From NCBI GenBank assembly GCA_023053545.1, contig JAKZAN010000003.1:1087501-1151500 (forward strand): DNA of 64,000 nucleotides, given 5' to 3'. Source of the DNA: Lepidurus packardi. Lineage: Eukaryota; Arthropoda; Branchiopoda; Notostraca; Triopsidae. The notes under the pieces are model-generated. The model was given only the letters and a program-made list of their open reading frames with translations. It did not search any database and had not been told where the DNA came from. Positions 1-10,570 of this stretch are shown in pieces (positions within the stretch are counted from its first letter, which is position 1; each line of letters opens with the position of its first letter). The position numbers and the translations under genes are program-made.

Positions 1-1590
1 CCAGTTCTAGGGAAAATCCTTGAAAAGGCCATAGCGAATCGCCTAAAATCCTTTCTAGAAGACAAAAATGCGCTGTCTAACCAACAATGGGGATGCAGGT
101 CAGCTAGATCCACGACCGACGCCCTCGTCAACTTCAGCAATTCAATTCTTCACAGCTTTGACAAGGGTAAAGTCCACACAGCGCTCCTACTCGACATCAC
201 TGGGGCTTTTGATAACGTAGACCACAACAAGCTTCTACAGGTACTTCGAAGGCTAAAAGCCCCGCGCACCCTATAAACATGGATTAATAGCTTCTTGAAA
301 CACCGGAGATTTTTCATAGTCTTCGGCGAGGACCAAAGCGACATGTTTTTAACCAAAAAAGGTGTGCCGCAGGGATCCCCCCTTTCCCCGCTATTATTCC
401 TGACGTACATCGATAGCGCCTTGAGTATTATTAAAAGGAAGCGTATACAAGTGCAAGCCTTTGTCGACGACCTCCTCATACACACATCCGGCACCTCAAG
501 CGAAACGAACATCAAGCTGCTCTCCAATAATCTCAATACCCTCGAGAAATGGGGTAAAAGACTCCATCTGGATTTCGCAAGAAACAAAACAGAACTGATC
601 CACTTCTCCCGGAAACATAGTGAGGAAGCAACACCACTAACATGGGATAACACCACTACCTTCCCAAAAGACGCCGTAAGATACCTGGGGGTCATCTATG
701 ATAGTCGTCTGACGTGGAACCACCACGTCAACCACCAAGCATCACATTCCAACATAGTACTTCCACGAATTGTTAAACTGAGCAAAATATCAAAAGCTAT
801 CAAATGCAAACATCTTCACTCCCTTTTTCAAGCTTCAGTCTTATCAAAAATACGTTATGCTTACCCCGCATGGAGCAACATCTCCACGTCCAGGCTTAAA
901 CCCTTTACTCAAACCTATAGAAGGGGCCTGTTATCCATAACAGGTGCCCTACCATCGAGTCCTACCGTAGCCTTGGAGGTGGAGGCTGGTCTATTTCCCT
1001 TTGACCTGGCTCTGAAAAAAACGCTGCTAAAATACTACGCCACAAGAAATTGGTGGAATTGGCCAAGCACTTGCGATAATCCGAAGCACAAGCGTTACAC
1101 CACGTGCACAGAGAGAGCAAGACAGCTAGCAATACAAGCTTGGCCATCCCCGCCGGAATCGTTAAAGGCTGCCCTAAACATGATCGATAGTTCACTAATG
1201 GAACTATGGAAAGATCGTTGGAAGACATGCCCTAGCCCCCTACATGACCTGATCCCCGGCCCGTCAAACAGAGGAATTATACAGGTAAATCTCCCCAGAA
1301 CGATTATCTCAAAAATAATACAACTGAGGACTACGCATTTCCCCACGAAGAGCTACCTAAAACGCATCACAAAAACGGATTCTGACCACTGCCCGTGCCA
1401 AGATCAATCCAGACAAGACCTGGCACATCTCCTCTACCACTGTCGAAGACGCAACAAAGAAAGGGCACTCCTTCTGCGACAGTTAAGCAAGTCAAAGATC
1501 CATTTCAACACCCATGAAATCTTGACCCAAGAAAAAGCCTTCCCTGCAATTGTATCCTTCTTCAAACAGGCAGTTGATTTATGCAAATAG
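1..1590 (+). pseudogene. LINE ORF2, reverse transcriptase to C-terminus (Jockey/I-like), 5' end outside window
   Basis: Frame 1 gives the palm of a non-LTR reverse transcriptase that would copy the element's RNA at a nicked target. Visible motifs are LLLDITGAFDNVDH, then KKGVPQGSPLSPLLF, then the catalytic box AFVDDLL (Val where Ala is usual), then RYLGVIYDSRLTW. The last third is the Cys/His-containing tail with LRTTHFPTKSYL and CPCQD..HLLYHC. The frame runs from the first base of the window to 1590 with one in-frame TAA at 274-276, so it is close to intact but dead as it stands. The endonuclease and ORF1 would lie left of the window. The same tail, RTTHFPT(K/R)SYL, recurs in the LINEs at 2297-2755 and 39481-39855, so all three are one clade. 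Placement in the Jockey/I group rests on motif style only. Confidence 0.85.
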
Positions 1591-1795
1591 TGTGGTCATT
1601 GTAACCACCTCCTTTCCCTTACCTTCTACTACACCCCCCCTCCTTCCCCACATGGGGTGGTACCATGATACAACCCCACCCTACCCTTGTACTTATATAA
1701 TTTTAAACATTGACAATGTACAACCGTACGCATAATACAGCCCGAGGCAATAGGCGCGAGCCTACGCCGGTTTTATTTTTTTTTAAAAAAAAGGT
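1591..1795 (+). repeat. LINE 3' UTR with terminal hairpin and A/T tail
   Basis: After the ORF2 stop lies a C-rich 3' UTR that ends in a small hairpin, GGCAATAGGC-GCGA-GCCTACGCC (about 1745-1769), followed by a T-rich then A-rich run near 1775-1792. A related hairpin is found at 52353-52376. Such 3' stem-loops in LINEs are usually recognised by the element's own reverse transcriptase; that role is inferred here. Confidence 0.6.
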
Positions 1796-2296
1796 GTCGT
1801 CATTGCGGGCAGTGGATAAGCGTCCTTGGTCGTGACGGCGTTTTTTTCCCAATTTAATAGGGGCTTGAGCATAGCTCGTTGCCTCTTCTTTATTGACTAT
1901 TTCTTATTGTGTTACACAGGCTTTAGTAGCAGGTATATTATATGGAGAAAAATGTCATTTGATTAAAAAGAACTTTTAAACAACGCATTTGTTATACGGG
2001 AACAGTGTTTTTTTATTTTATTTTAAAGTTTTAAGATTTTTTTGCGGAATTGATATAATTGGTGATTGGAATTGAGATTTTTTGGTTAGTTAAGATTTGT
2101 TCGGGTTTGAAATGTAGTTTGCTTTGACTTAGTGTTCTAAGTGTTATGCAAGCACATGAAAATGTTTTAACCCAAAATAACTGATCAGCTGTATTTCATT
2201 CACACCAACAGTTGCGTAATCACTCCTTTACTCGGCGCTAACTACTCCCCCCTTTACTTCTTTCTCCAACACACTGACAACTCTACTCCCTCCAAC
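1796..2296. other. Non-coding stretch, probably LINE A 3' UTR
   Basis: No coding frame is convincing here. The stretch is T-rich on the plus strand and contains the proposed LINE A terminal hairpin near 1860-1885. The remainder reads as ordinary 3' UTR or decayed sequence. Confidence 0.4.
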
Positions 2297-3263
2297 TTAA
2301 CCGGCTATCGCTTGCCACCTTCTCTTACTCCCTCTTTCTGACTGACTCTTTCCCAACCAACCACCACCAGAAAACCGTACAAAGAAAAGGATCAACCCCC
2401 CCCCCCCCCCAACTCGATACTCTTCCATCGCCGTCCCCACACAAAAATATGTGACGTATCTACGTGCACATAACATAAGTAAGATGGCTCTAGGTTTGTT
2501 TAACAGTGGGCAATGAAAAATTATATGAGTTAATGTTTGGCGGAAGTAGTTAGCGCAAGGACAAATCATGTTAGAGGTTTTTTTAATCCGAAATAAATAT
2601 GATTTTGTGGGGAAGTGTGTTGTTCTTAATTGGATAAGTGTAGATATGATTTTGTGTGCCTGACTAGATTTGCAAATAGGTTTTGAGTAAGGATTGATGT
2701 TTAAATCGTGGAGGGGCGAGATTTGTGTATTCCACTCTTCTGTCCATTTCAGCAAAATGATTTGTTTAATTGATTTTTTTAATGTCTACTTGTTGGAGTT
2801 TTTGTAGAGGGTTTTGTTTTTTTGTCATTTCGATAAAGAGTGAGCATGAGGATACCGTTTATGTATGGGAGTTGATGTGGTTACGGTGTTTGTTTTGTGG
2901 GGCAAATCTTAGAATTCTTTCTAATTGTAAGAGATCCAATGGGGGTACTCCTGTTTCTATCTGTAGAGCTGAAGTTGGGGTGGTCCTCAGCGCACCAGTG
3001 ATGAGAAGGAGTGCGTTTCTGTGGAGTGTTCTTAAAGGTGGAAATGAAGAGAGTTTAACATTACTCCAAGCAGGTAATCCGTAAAGTAATTTGGAGTAAA
3101 ATATGCTTAGAACTAAAGTTCTTAATTGATTAGTTTTTATAGATGGAAGGAAGTTAGTTAATTTTTTTAGTCTGGTTAAGATATAGTGGCCTTTTGAGGA
3201 TACATGGGCGATGTGTTTTTTCCAATTTAATTTTGAATCGACTATAATTCCAAGGTAGCGCAC
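2297..3263 (-). pseudogene. LINE A ORF2, C-terminal part
   Basis: Two minus-strand frames (3263-2859 and 2755-2297) carry the post-palm region MRYLGIIVDSKLNW and the tail IQLRTTHFPTKSYLF..CPCANYFRQTLTHIIFHC, the same Cys/His tail as the LINE at 1-1590. A frame change separates them. Past about 2480 the frame runs into low-complexity sequence (a C-run at 2397-2410), so the true C-terminus is blurred. This is the continuation of the reverse transcriptase at 3414-4347. Confidence 0.7.
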
Positions 3264-3413
3264 TTCATCTTTTGGAGGAATGACTTCTTGTCCCCATTTA
3301 AGTGGTAGATTGTGTGTAGTTCTTTTTATTGAAAAGTGAATGAGTTCACTTTTTGTTTTCGAGAAAGTTAGTTTTACACGTTCACTCCACTTTTCTATGT
3401 CTTTTAGTGCTTT

Positions 3414-4347
3414 TTAGAGGGTTTTAATATTACCTTTTTCTGATTTGCCACTGATCAAAAGAAGTAAGTCGTCTGCAAAAGCCTGAATTGTTAATCTTTT
3501 ACTTTTGATAATTTTCAATGCATCGTCAATGTAGATTAGAAAGAGGATAGGGGAGAGGGGCGAGCCTTGAGGAACGCCTTGTTTTAAATGGAAATTTTGA
3601 CTTGTGTAAGGGCCGTATGTGCTGTATCCTGTTCTATTATCTAAGAAGCTCTTAAGCCAGTTGATTAGGTTGATAGGGATCTTTTTCTTTCTTGCCTTTT
3701 CAAGTAAAACTGCATGGTTGACATTGTTAAACGCTCCATGAATGTCTAGTAGTAGGGCCGTGGTAATTTTACCTTTATCAAAACCATGAAGGATATTATC
3801 TGAGAAGTTTAGCATAGCATTTACAGTAGATCTTTGATTTCTAAATCCCCATTGGTTTTCTGATAGGATATTTTTTTGTTCTAGGTAGTCTGTGATTTTT
3901 TTGGCTATGCATTTTTCTAAGATTTTTCCAAGATGAGATAGTAGGGCGATGGGACGAAAATTATTGTGGGAGGAATATTCATTTTTACCTGGTTTTGGTA
4001 TTGGGAAAATTTTGGTCGATTCCCAGGCTTTAGGAAAATAAGATAATTTTATGGATGAATTAAATAGTGCAGTTACAGCATAACCAATGGATAGCCAAGT
4101 CTTTTTAATGAGTATTGGTTGTATATTGTCTTCACCAGAGGCTTTGAAGAGGGGAAGGTTTTTAATTAATTCTGATAGTTGTTCGTAATCCAGAAGAGCG
4201 AAACTTGTTTGTCTAGTAATGTATAGATGGTCAATTTTATGTACCTGTTTTTGTACAGTAATTTGAGGGATTGAGGTGATCGGAGCTGGTAGATCTAACA
4301 TTTTTTGAGTTAGAAAGTCTAATTTGTCAGTTATCTGTTTAAAAGAT
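3414..4347 (-). pseudogene. LINE A ORF2, reverse transcriptase domain
   Basis: The minus-strand frame reads LFKASGEDNIQP, PIPKPGKNEYSSHNNFRPIA, LLLDIHGAFNNVNHAVLL (first catalytic Asp), LKQGVPQGSPLSPILFLIYID and IQAFADDLLLL, which is the intact FADD catalytic box. These are the ordered palm and finger motifs of a LINE reverse transcriptase. The frame stops just after the FADD region and is continued in another frame at 3263. Upstream it joins the endonuclease part once the LINE B insertion is discounted. Confidence 0.85.
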
Positions 4348-4362
4348 TTTCCTTTATCATCT
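4348..4362. repeat. Target-site duplication of LINE B, left copy
   Basis: TTTCCTTTATCATCT is repeated exactly at 4994-5008, on the far side of LINE B. Length and position are typical of LINE insertion. Confidence 0.85.
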
Positions 4363-4993
4363 GTATTTGTATTTTTGTATTTTTGAGGCGAACCATGTCG
4401 CTATCGCGCCACATTATCGCCTTCGGCTTTCTTTTTCAACACACTCTCACTGTTTGGTACTTTAGCATCTTCAGATGAAATCTAAAATCTTCGTTTGTTT
4501 AATGAACTTGATAAAATTGTTTTGTATAAAAAACCGATCATGCACTGTTCTGTTTCCGAATCCTACAATTTCTTCGAAGTCCACTGGTATGTTTTTGCTT
4601 CGCAGTTTGCTGAATAAAGCGTTGCGCTCCGCTCTCAGGGTTGAGCATTCCATGACTAGATGCTTCCCGGTTTCGTCTGCCTCACCACAGTTTCGGCACA
4701 CCGGGCTATCCTGTAGATTAAATCTGTGCATCCACGATCCGATCTTGCCATGACCACATCTGAGTCTTAATACAGCAACAGCTTCTCTTCTTCTTTTGAT
4801 GGTCCTCCATTTATTGGATCCTAGAGTTTCTGTCTTCAATACAATGGCCTGTGACGTATTCAGTAGGATTTCGTTCAAAAACTCTCTTTCGATGTTTTGC
4901 TTGGTGATTGTTTTTAGCTCGTGTCTTGTCAGCCCGTTTGTTCTTTCGTTGCTGGAGGTTCTTCCTCTCTTTGCTGCTTGATCCGCTGCTTCA
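4363..4993 (-). mobile_element. LINE B: 5'-truncated LINE tail (RNase H end and zinc tail) inserted in LINE A
   Basis: On the minus strand this begins inside an RNase H domain (GNEAADQAAKRG) and continues through RLRCGHGKIGSWMHRF and CRNCGEADETGKHLVMEC to the natural stop at 4471, then a short 3' UTR ending in an A-rich tail (minus strand, 4380-4363). An RNase H followed by a CCHC tail is typical of R1/I-type LINEs and is absent from LINE A. The 5' truncation, A-rich tail and flanking 15-bp repeat TTTCCTTTATCATCT (4348-4362 and 4994-5008) are the signature of target-primed reverse transcription. By chance the fused frame stays open for 411 codons across the junction. Confidence 0.88.
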
Positions 4994-5008
4994 TTTCCTT
5001 TATCATCT
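4994..5008. repeat. Target-site duplication of LINE B, right copy
   Basis: Exact copy of 4348-4362. With one copy removed the LINE A coding frame is restored across the site. Confidence 0.85.
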
Positions 5009-6164
5009 AGTAGTTGGTCTAATGAGTTTTGGTTTGCGTTTGATCGAAATTTGTGATCTAATTTCCAGAGAATTCTAGAGTCAGGAGTGTTCATTTTTAT
5101 TTGCCAATAGTTCGCTCGAGTTTGACGACATTTCATAGTGTATAAGTTCCTAGCATCTTTCCAAGTTCTTTCATTGTTTTGGGTTGGTGACTTTTTATAC
5201 AATTTTAGGTGTTGTGCTGCTAGTTTTCTAAGGAGGTTTAGATCTTTTGTCCACCAAGGATTTTTCTTTCTCGTTGAATTGATTTTTGGGATATACTTGC
5301 TGGCTGTATCGGTAAGGAGTTTAGTTAAAAGTTGTGTGGAAACATCTATTTCCTTGGGACTATTCAGAGAAAATAATTTGTTTTTATTATTTTCTATTAG
5401 TTCTGATAAGGTGTTGTTGATTAGTTCCCAGTTGGCCAGTTTATAGTTCCATTGTTCGGGTCTATATTCAACAAAAGGGGCTTTGATTTTTAGGAGAATA
5501 GCTTTATGATCTGATTCGTTTAGAAAATCAGGGTTATCTAGAAGACGAAGGTGAAGAAGGTGGAAAATTTCAGAAGAAGCGAAAACTAAGTCTATTGTGG
5601 AGGATTCGCCCTTTTGGTTCATGAATGTAGGGACATTCCATTTATTTAGGAGGATTAAGTTTAAGGAAGTGATAAAATCGTATAGCTGAAGGCCAGGTTT
5701 ATCCATTTTTTTGCCTCTCAGTGCCAGTGATGGGCATTAAAATCGCCACAGATAATTATGTAAGCATTTATCTTTTCTAATTCTTTCCAGATTTCAGTAA
5801 GTAGTGATGAGACTTCATTTGTATGTCTTCTGTAGATTGTAACAAGAATTATGGGGAGATGGTTTTTGAATGATATTTTGGTTAGAGAGTAAAGTTCTCG
5901 AGATATTAGTATTTCAATGTGATGGGCTGAATTATCTTTGAAGCTAATAGTACCAATATATGAAGAGTCAGGTTTAGTGGTTTGGAAGTTTGAAATTGTT
6001 GTAAAGTTAAAATTAGTTGGAGGTTCGAGAATAAAAGCTGCTTGAGAGTTGTGGTTGTGTGCTTCACGCAGTGTTTCAAAAAGTTGATTTTTGTTTTTTC
6101 GGATATTATGAATTAGAATATTGGTGGAATGAGAAGAAGAGGAACTAAATTGAGTTTGAGACAT
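5009..6164 (-). pseudogene. LINE A ORF2, apurinic-type endonuclease domain
   Basis: The minus strand reads ILIHNIRKNKNQLFETLRE near the start, then IIICGDFNAHHWH, then STIDLVFAS and LNESDHKAILL. GDFNAHH and SDH are catalytic signatures of the APE-type endonuclease that nicks the target DNA in LINEs. A stop and a frame change near 5710-5717 break the domain. The C-terminal part is the linker to the reverse transcriptase (NPWWTKDLNLLRKLAAQHLK). Confidence 0.82.
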
Positions 6165-6193
6165 GATGGGTTTTGGTTTTGCTTGTTTTGAAG

Positions 6194-7120
6194 TTAATTG
6201 TTGGCTTTTTTATAGCTGCTAGTTGGAGCCTTACCTCTGTAGTTGGAGCATTTTAAGCGGGAGTTTGTACATGATTTAATATCATGTTGGAGATCGGCGC
6301 ATTTGCCGCATCGTGTAATCTTTTTGGGGCAAAAAGAGGAGAGGTGGCCAAATTCTAGACACTTATAACATTGGATAATTAAAGGAGGTCTAACATTTTC
6401 GACTTGAACAGTTGAGTTGAAGGCGATTAGGGCTCCGCCTGAAAGAAGCTTAGTTTTTTCTATCAGTGATGAGCAGGTGTACCAAGCAGATCCGAATTTT
6501 TTAGTGCTGCCAGGCTTAATCCGCTTGAAGTGTTTGGTTTGAAAGTTAATGTTGAGAATAGAGTTTTTGTCGCTGAGGGGAGAGCAGATGTCTTCAGGGG
6601 TTTCATCTGTGTGGAGTTGATGAATCACAATCTGAAGGTTTGGTTTTCTGTTTACAGCTTTGACGGGTCCTAATTCGGAGAAGGAGGTTTCAGCCAAGAT
6701 TTCGTTTGATTTTTGTTTTTCTTCGCGGTTTTTGTAAGTAAGAATAAGTTTCTTTGTTTTTGTTTTCCGAACGAAAATGGGGATTGGGGCGTTTTGGTTG
6801 AGTTTTTTTTTCTTTTTCCAAGATTGATAAGAGGTCTTTTCTTGGGATGAATTTATTACCCTTTTCTTCGTCAAGTTGTTAGAGAATCAAGGTGGCTTCT
6901 TCAATTTCTGGGTCTTCTTGGAAGGTTGAGTTTTGATTTGGAGGTGGATTGTTGAGATGTGGTTGCAAAGTTGTAGGTTTGTTCTGTCGGTTTTGAGGTT
7001 CTGAGTTTGCCATTTTTTTATAATATGAGACCAAGCTGTTTCTTTAAAAAATAACAGGTAAGCGGGTTCAACTGGTATAACAGGTATAAGCGGGTCATCG
7101 ATTTCTATTTCTGATTCCAT
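6194..7120 (-). pseudogene. LINE A ORF1, Gag-like zinc-knuckle protein
   Basis: The minus-strand ATG at 7120 gives an acidic start (MESEIEIDDPLIPVIPVEP), and a shifted frame from 6874 gives a lysine-rich region ending in zinc knuckles CYKCLEFGHLSSFC and CGKCADLQHDIKSC. This is the usual ORF1 of Jockey/I LINEs, an RNA-binding protein that packages the transcript. One frame change near 6880 separates the halves. It lies directly upstream of the endonuclease, as expected. Confidence 0.75.
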
Positions 7121-7482
7121 TTCAAGGTTTGATGACGTCAGCAGTGCGATGGAAATGGTTGTGGACCTGTTCGGGATTGAAGATGAAGGAGCAAAATGAA
7201 ATGAACAAACTGGAGTCTGATTGCAATGTAACCAAAAGAGTAACGAAATCAACACAACACAATGTAACGATGTCAACACGCCTTAGAGCACAAAGTTTCA
7301 AGAGTCTTCTGCCTAAATAGGCTGTGAGAAGACTTTTGTTACATGGTTGGAAGGTGGTGCGAAGTTCGATTTGTAACAATATTGCATAAAGAAGGCACTA
7401 ACACTTTTGATTAAATAAGTTTAGTTTGTAATTTGGGGTGTTTGGGAACTACACAGTTGAGACCTAAACACATCCAGCACGT

Positions 7483-8910
7483 TCAACTGCTCAGGCCGAA
7501 CCTCGTGACGGCGTTTAATCCCCGATAATACACACATAATCGTAAGGATCCGTCTTTTTTCCTTACCATCACAATTGGAGCACTCCAGGGGCTATTAGAA
7601 GGTGAGATAATGTTTTCTTCCAGCAGTTTATTCACCGTAGCTTCAACTTCGAGCCTCCAGTGTGCCGGAATTCTCCTGGATGGAATGCGGACTGGGGGTT
7701 GATTTCCCGTGTGTATAGGATGTTGGAATACATTTGTCCTGTCCAAATCTTCCGAATTCATCGATATTATTTTCCGGTGTTTTTGCAGTAACTTCTCGAG
7801 TCTGTCTTGTCCTTTGGTAGCTTAGGCATGTCGAAAAACGAAAATAACTTCTGGTAGGAATCTTCCGTGTTGTTCTCCGATCCTGTCTGCCCATTTAAAC
7901 CTTGCAAACTCATCGCAGGTAGATCTTCCGGTAGCAAGGTCAAAGTGCCTAATTCCGTTCCAGGCTTAATAACAACCCTTTGGGGGGGAAGTTTGCGATA
8001 CGCACAAGAAGCTTCTTTTCCTTTGGATTTACTAAGGCTCTGGCCAAATTAATTCCATTTCGAGCCACAAAACTTCGATCAGCTTCAAACAATGCAGAAG
8101 CATGATTGTTTAGTCCGTCAGCGATATCTACAGATGCGATGATTTCGTGATTGGCCGGCAGCAAAACGGCTTCTCTTGCAATCACCTTTCTGCTGAGATT
8201 AGGGTCGTCCGTTACCTCTGCTTCACCATTTGCCCATCGAAGCTTCAAACTCTGAAAGTCCACTATAATCCCGTTATGTTGCAGGAAATCGCGTCCCAAA
8301 AGGAAGTCATGAGCAACCTCTGAAGAAATCAAGACTTCATGCTCAATCTGGCAACCATTTATCTGGATACGAACCGTGCCTTTACCTTTAATATTCATAA
8401 ACTGCTTGTTAGCTGTCCTGGCGTTAAGTGGCAATGAAAAAATGGTACACCAACTCTCATCCACTCAGCGATCTTTAACAACTATAATCGCCGATCCAGA
8501 GTCTACTAACATTGATCCATGGTAAGAACCCCATTGGCCATTTACAAAGGTAGCACAATTAACAGCCATAACGTCTGAACTGTCGGTCCCATGCGGTTGA
8601 CTAAGTGGTGGAGGGACCACATCCCCAGTTACCTCTCGTTTCCGGCTGCTGTGCTGTGCCTGCTCCTCGATTTTTCTTGAGACGTGGGCAATTGGCCCTG
8701 AGATGACCTTCTTCTCTGCAGTTGTAGCATTTTCGTGTTTTTCTTCGGCCTATTTTCTTTCATCAACATGACCAAGTCGGCAACTACGGATTCCAGCTTC
8801 TTTAAACGATCGTCTTCAGATACAGCCATTGCGGTTTCAGTCTTCTTTACCTGGTCACCTTCAGGATTGGCAATGTTTGCTATAGCCGCCACTTGTTGAA
8901 GAACCACTCC
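7483..8910 (-). mobile_element. Gypsy-type LTR retrotransposon fragment (Gag end, protease, start of RT)
   Basis: A fossil minus-strand piece. The right part holds the end of Gag, the middle an aspartic-protease region (EVAHDFLLGRDFLQHNGIIVDF) and the left part the entry to the reverse transcriptase ([44 protein letters not shown]). The Gypsy copy at 39857-52339 has almost the same words in the same order, so both belong to one family. No LTRs are seen, so this is an internal remnant with several breaks. Confidence 0.82.
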
Positions 8911-8939
8911 CGCAACTACTGCAGATTCGCTTTTTGGAC

Positions 8940-10495
8940 TAGTTCATCAGAGGCTCCTCTGTTTTGTATGTCTGTTATTATAGCTTCATGAGTCACTGAA
9001 TCAAAAGCCTTCTTGATGTCTATAATGCCAACGAAAAGTGGTTTGAGATTTGGATTCGTATGGCGGAGGAATTAGTTCATTAAGAAGGCATTTCCAGCAA
9101 TTCCATCTTTTTTGAAGCCTTTCTGCCTGGTCTGAAAGGTCAGAAAATGGTTGAGTCTTTGAGCAATAATTTTGTGGAATTTTCATATTCAGACCGGAGC
9201 AATTGTAATTGGTCTGAAGTCTTTTGGATCCTTTGGATTTTCTTTCTAAGGAATTAATATCGTTTTGTGCCTCTTTAAGCATCTAGGGATTTTCTTAAAA
9301 ATAGGAATAGGTTAAAGGTTTGGCTAATATAGTTTCAGGTATTGATTCCAGTAGTCCTACCGAGAATGCATCTATTCCAGGTGAGGAATCGTTTGGTAGT
9401 TTGTTCGTCTTGATTTCCATTTCAGAAATTGGAACCCAAATTTCCTTAGTACTTTGTGTATTCTGTCTTTTTGCAGGTCTTTTGCTAATTATGGACTCTG
9501 TACTAAACATCTGGCTCCAAATTCTTTTGCGTCTGGAGGAATGGCATATTTTTTCTCTGTTGTATTGATGTCAACGACTTTATGTGCGCAAGTTTTTCGA
9601 CTCTTTCTCCAGAGTTTTTGAATGATGTGATATTCCAATTTATTGGTTGCGTTTTAGTCATATGATTCGTTTGTAATTTTTTAGGTGGATTGGAGGGTTC
9701 TTTGACATTTTCGCATTTGATGAGTAAGTTGTTTTTAATCGAATAGGTTTCTGAAATATATGAGTCAAGTTCTTCTAAGATTTCTTCTCCATTAATTAGT
9801 TTATTTAGGGAAATTCCGTTAAATTTATTCCCTTTTTGTGGTTTTTCTATTTCTCTGTGAAGCCATATTCGTTGTTCTTTAATCGGGTTAAATCGTTAGT
9901 GTCAACTGAATTTGCTGAATCAATTGTCTCCTCTGGGAGGACATTGTGATCGTTCGTTTGTAGCTCTTTTATGAGAGCCTTGTATTCTAGTTTTCGTCGT
10001 TGACATTTGGTTGCCTCAGTGGAACGACAGGTAAGCTTTATTTTGTAGTAAGTTGTAACTTTAATGCCCAGCTTAAGAAGATTGATTTCAGTAATCGCAA
10101 GTCTGTTCGTTTCTCCATCGCACCAGTTTCGAGAGTTAGTCGAGCTTGTTGGCGCGTATGAGACTTTATGTATTCTGGACATGTGTACTAGATGATCATT
10201 TTGAGTTTTGAAACATCTTTTGCAGATATCGCATGTGTAAGTGGTGTTGCTTTCATCAATCGAAAAAGAGGAGGAAAAAGATAGGATGGCGTCCTATGAA
10301 AACCCAGGAGTTTTGGCGCCAACACGCCGTTCCGTGGCTTTTTGTAAAGAGCTAGTACCATACAAGAAACCCAGTCAGGCTTTTCAGGCTTGTCTGGTGT
10401 GGGGGCGACCGTTGAATCGAACAAAAGAGAAACTTCGGGCTCCTGGTGTAGGATTGAATTTCGGTCGCTGACCCCAGTGGCTCTATTTTCCATCC
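8940..10495 (-). pseudogene. R2-type LINE fragment, N-terminal zinc finger to mid reverse transcriptase
   Basis: On the minus strand, from high to low coordinates, there is a C2H2 finger near 10230-10160 (YTCDICKRCFKTQNDHLVHM, His-x4-His), a basic linker (KCQRRKLEYKALIKELQ), then the start of the reverse transcriptase (NKLPNDSSPGIDAFSVGLL near 9400-9340) and its palm (VGIIDIKKAFDSVTHEAI near 9030-8980). An N-terminal zinc finger followed by a single-ORF RT is the R2 plan. Frames change several times. There is no 28S sequence on either side, so this is a dead copy outside rDNA or a displaced piece of one. Confidence 0.65.
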
Positions 10496-10570
10496 CTTTA
10501 TCACGATGTTTTTGTCTTGCAGTTCTCTGAACTTTACCACCTAATATCTTCCAGAACTAGGTGCCATAAC

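Larger units (their letters stand above)
1850..7380 (-). mobile_element. LINE A: long minus-strand Jockey/I-like LINE, interrupted by LINE B
   Basis: Read on the minus strand this is a nearly full-length two-ORF LINE: ORF1 with zinc knuckles (7120-6194), the ORF2 endonuclease (6164-5009), reverse transcriptase (about 4347-3414) and C-terminal tail (3263-2297). ORF2 is split by a 3' piece of a different LINE at 4363-4993, bounded by a 15-bp duplication. Without that insert the ORF2 reading runs straight through the junction (LDQLLDDKG then KSFKQITDKLDF). The 3' UTR probably extends to about 1850, where the minus strand has a GAGGCAAC..GAGC-TAT-GCTC hairpin before an A-run, resembling the hairpin of the neighbouring plus-strand LINE. 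The 5' end is placed only roughly, near 7380. Several frameshifts and stops show that it is dead. Confidence 0.75.

Noticed and set aside
2395-2411. C homopolymer as a special structure
   Set aside because: A single run next to other low-complexity bases; possibly an assembly-sensitive run, with no further evidence of function.
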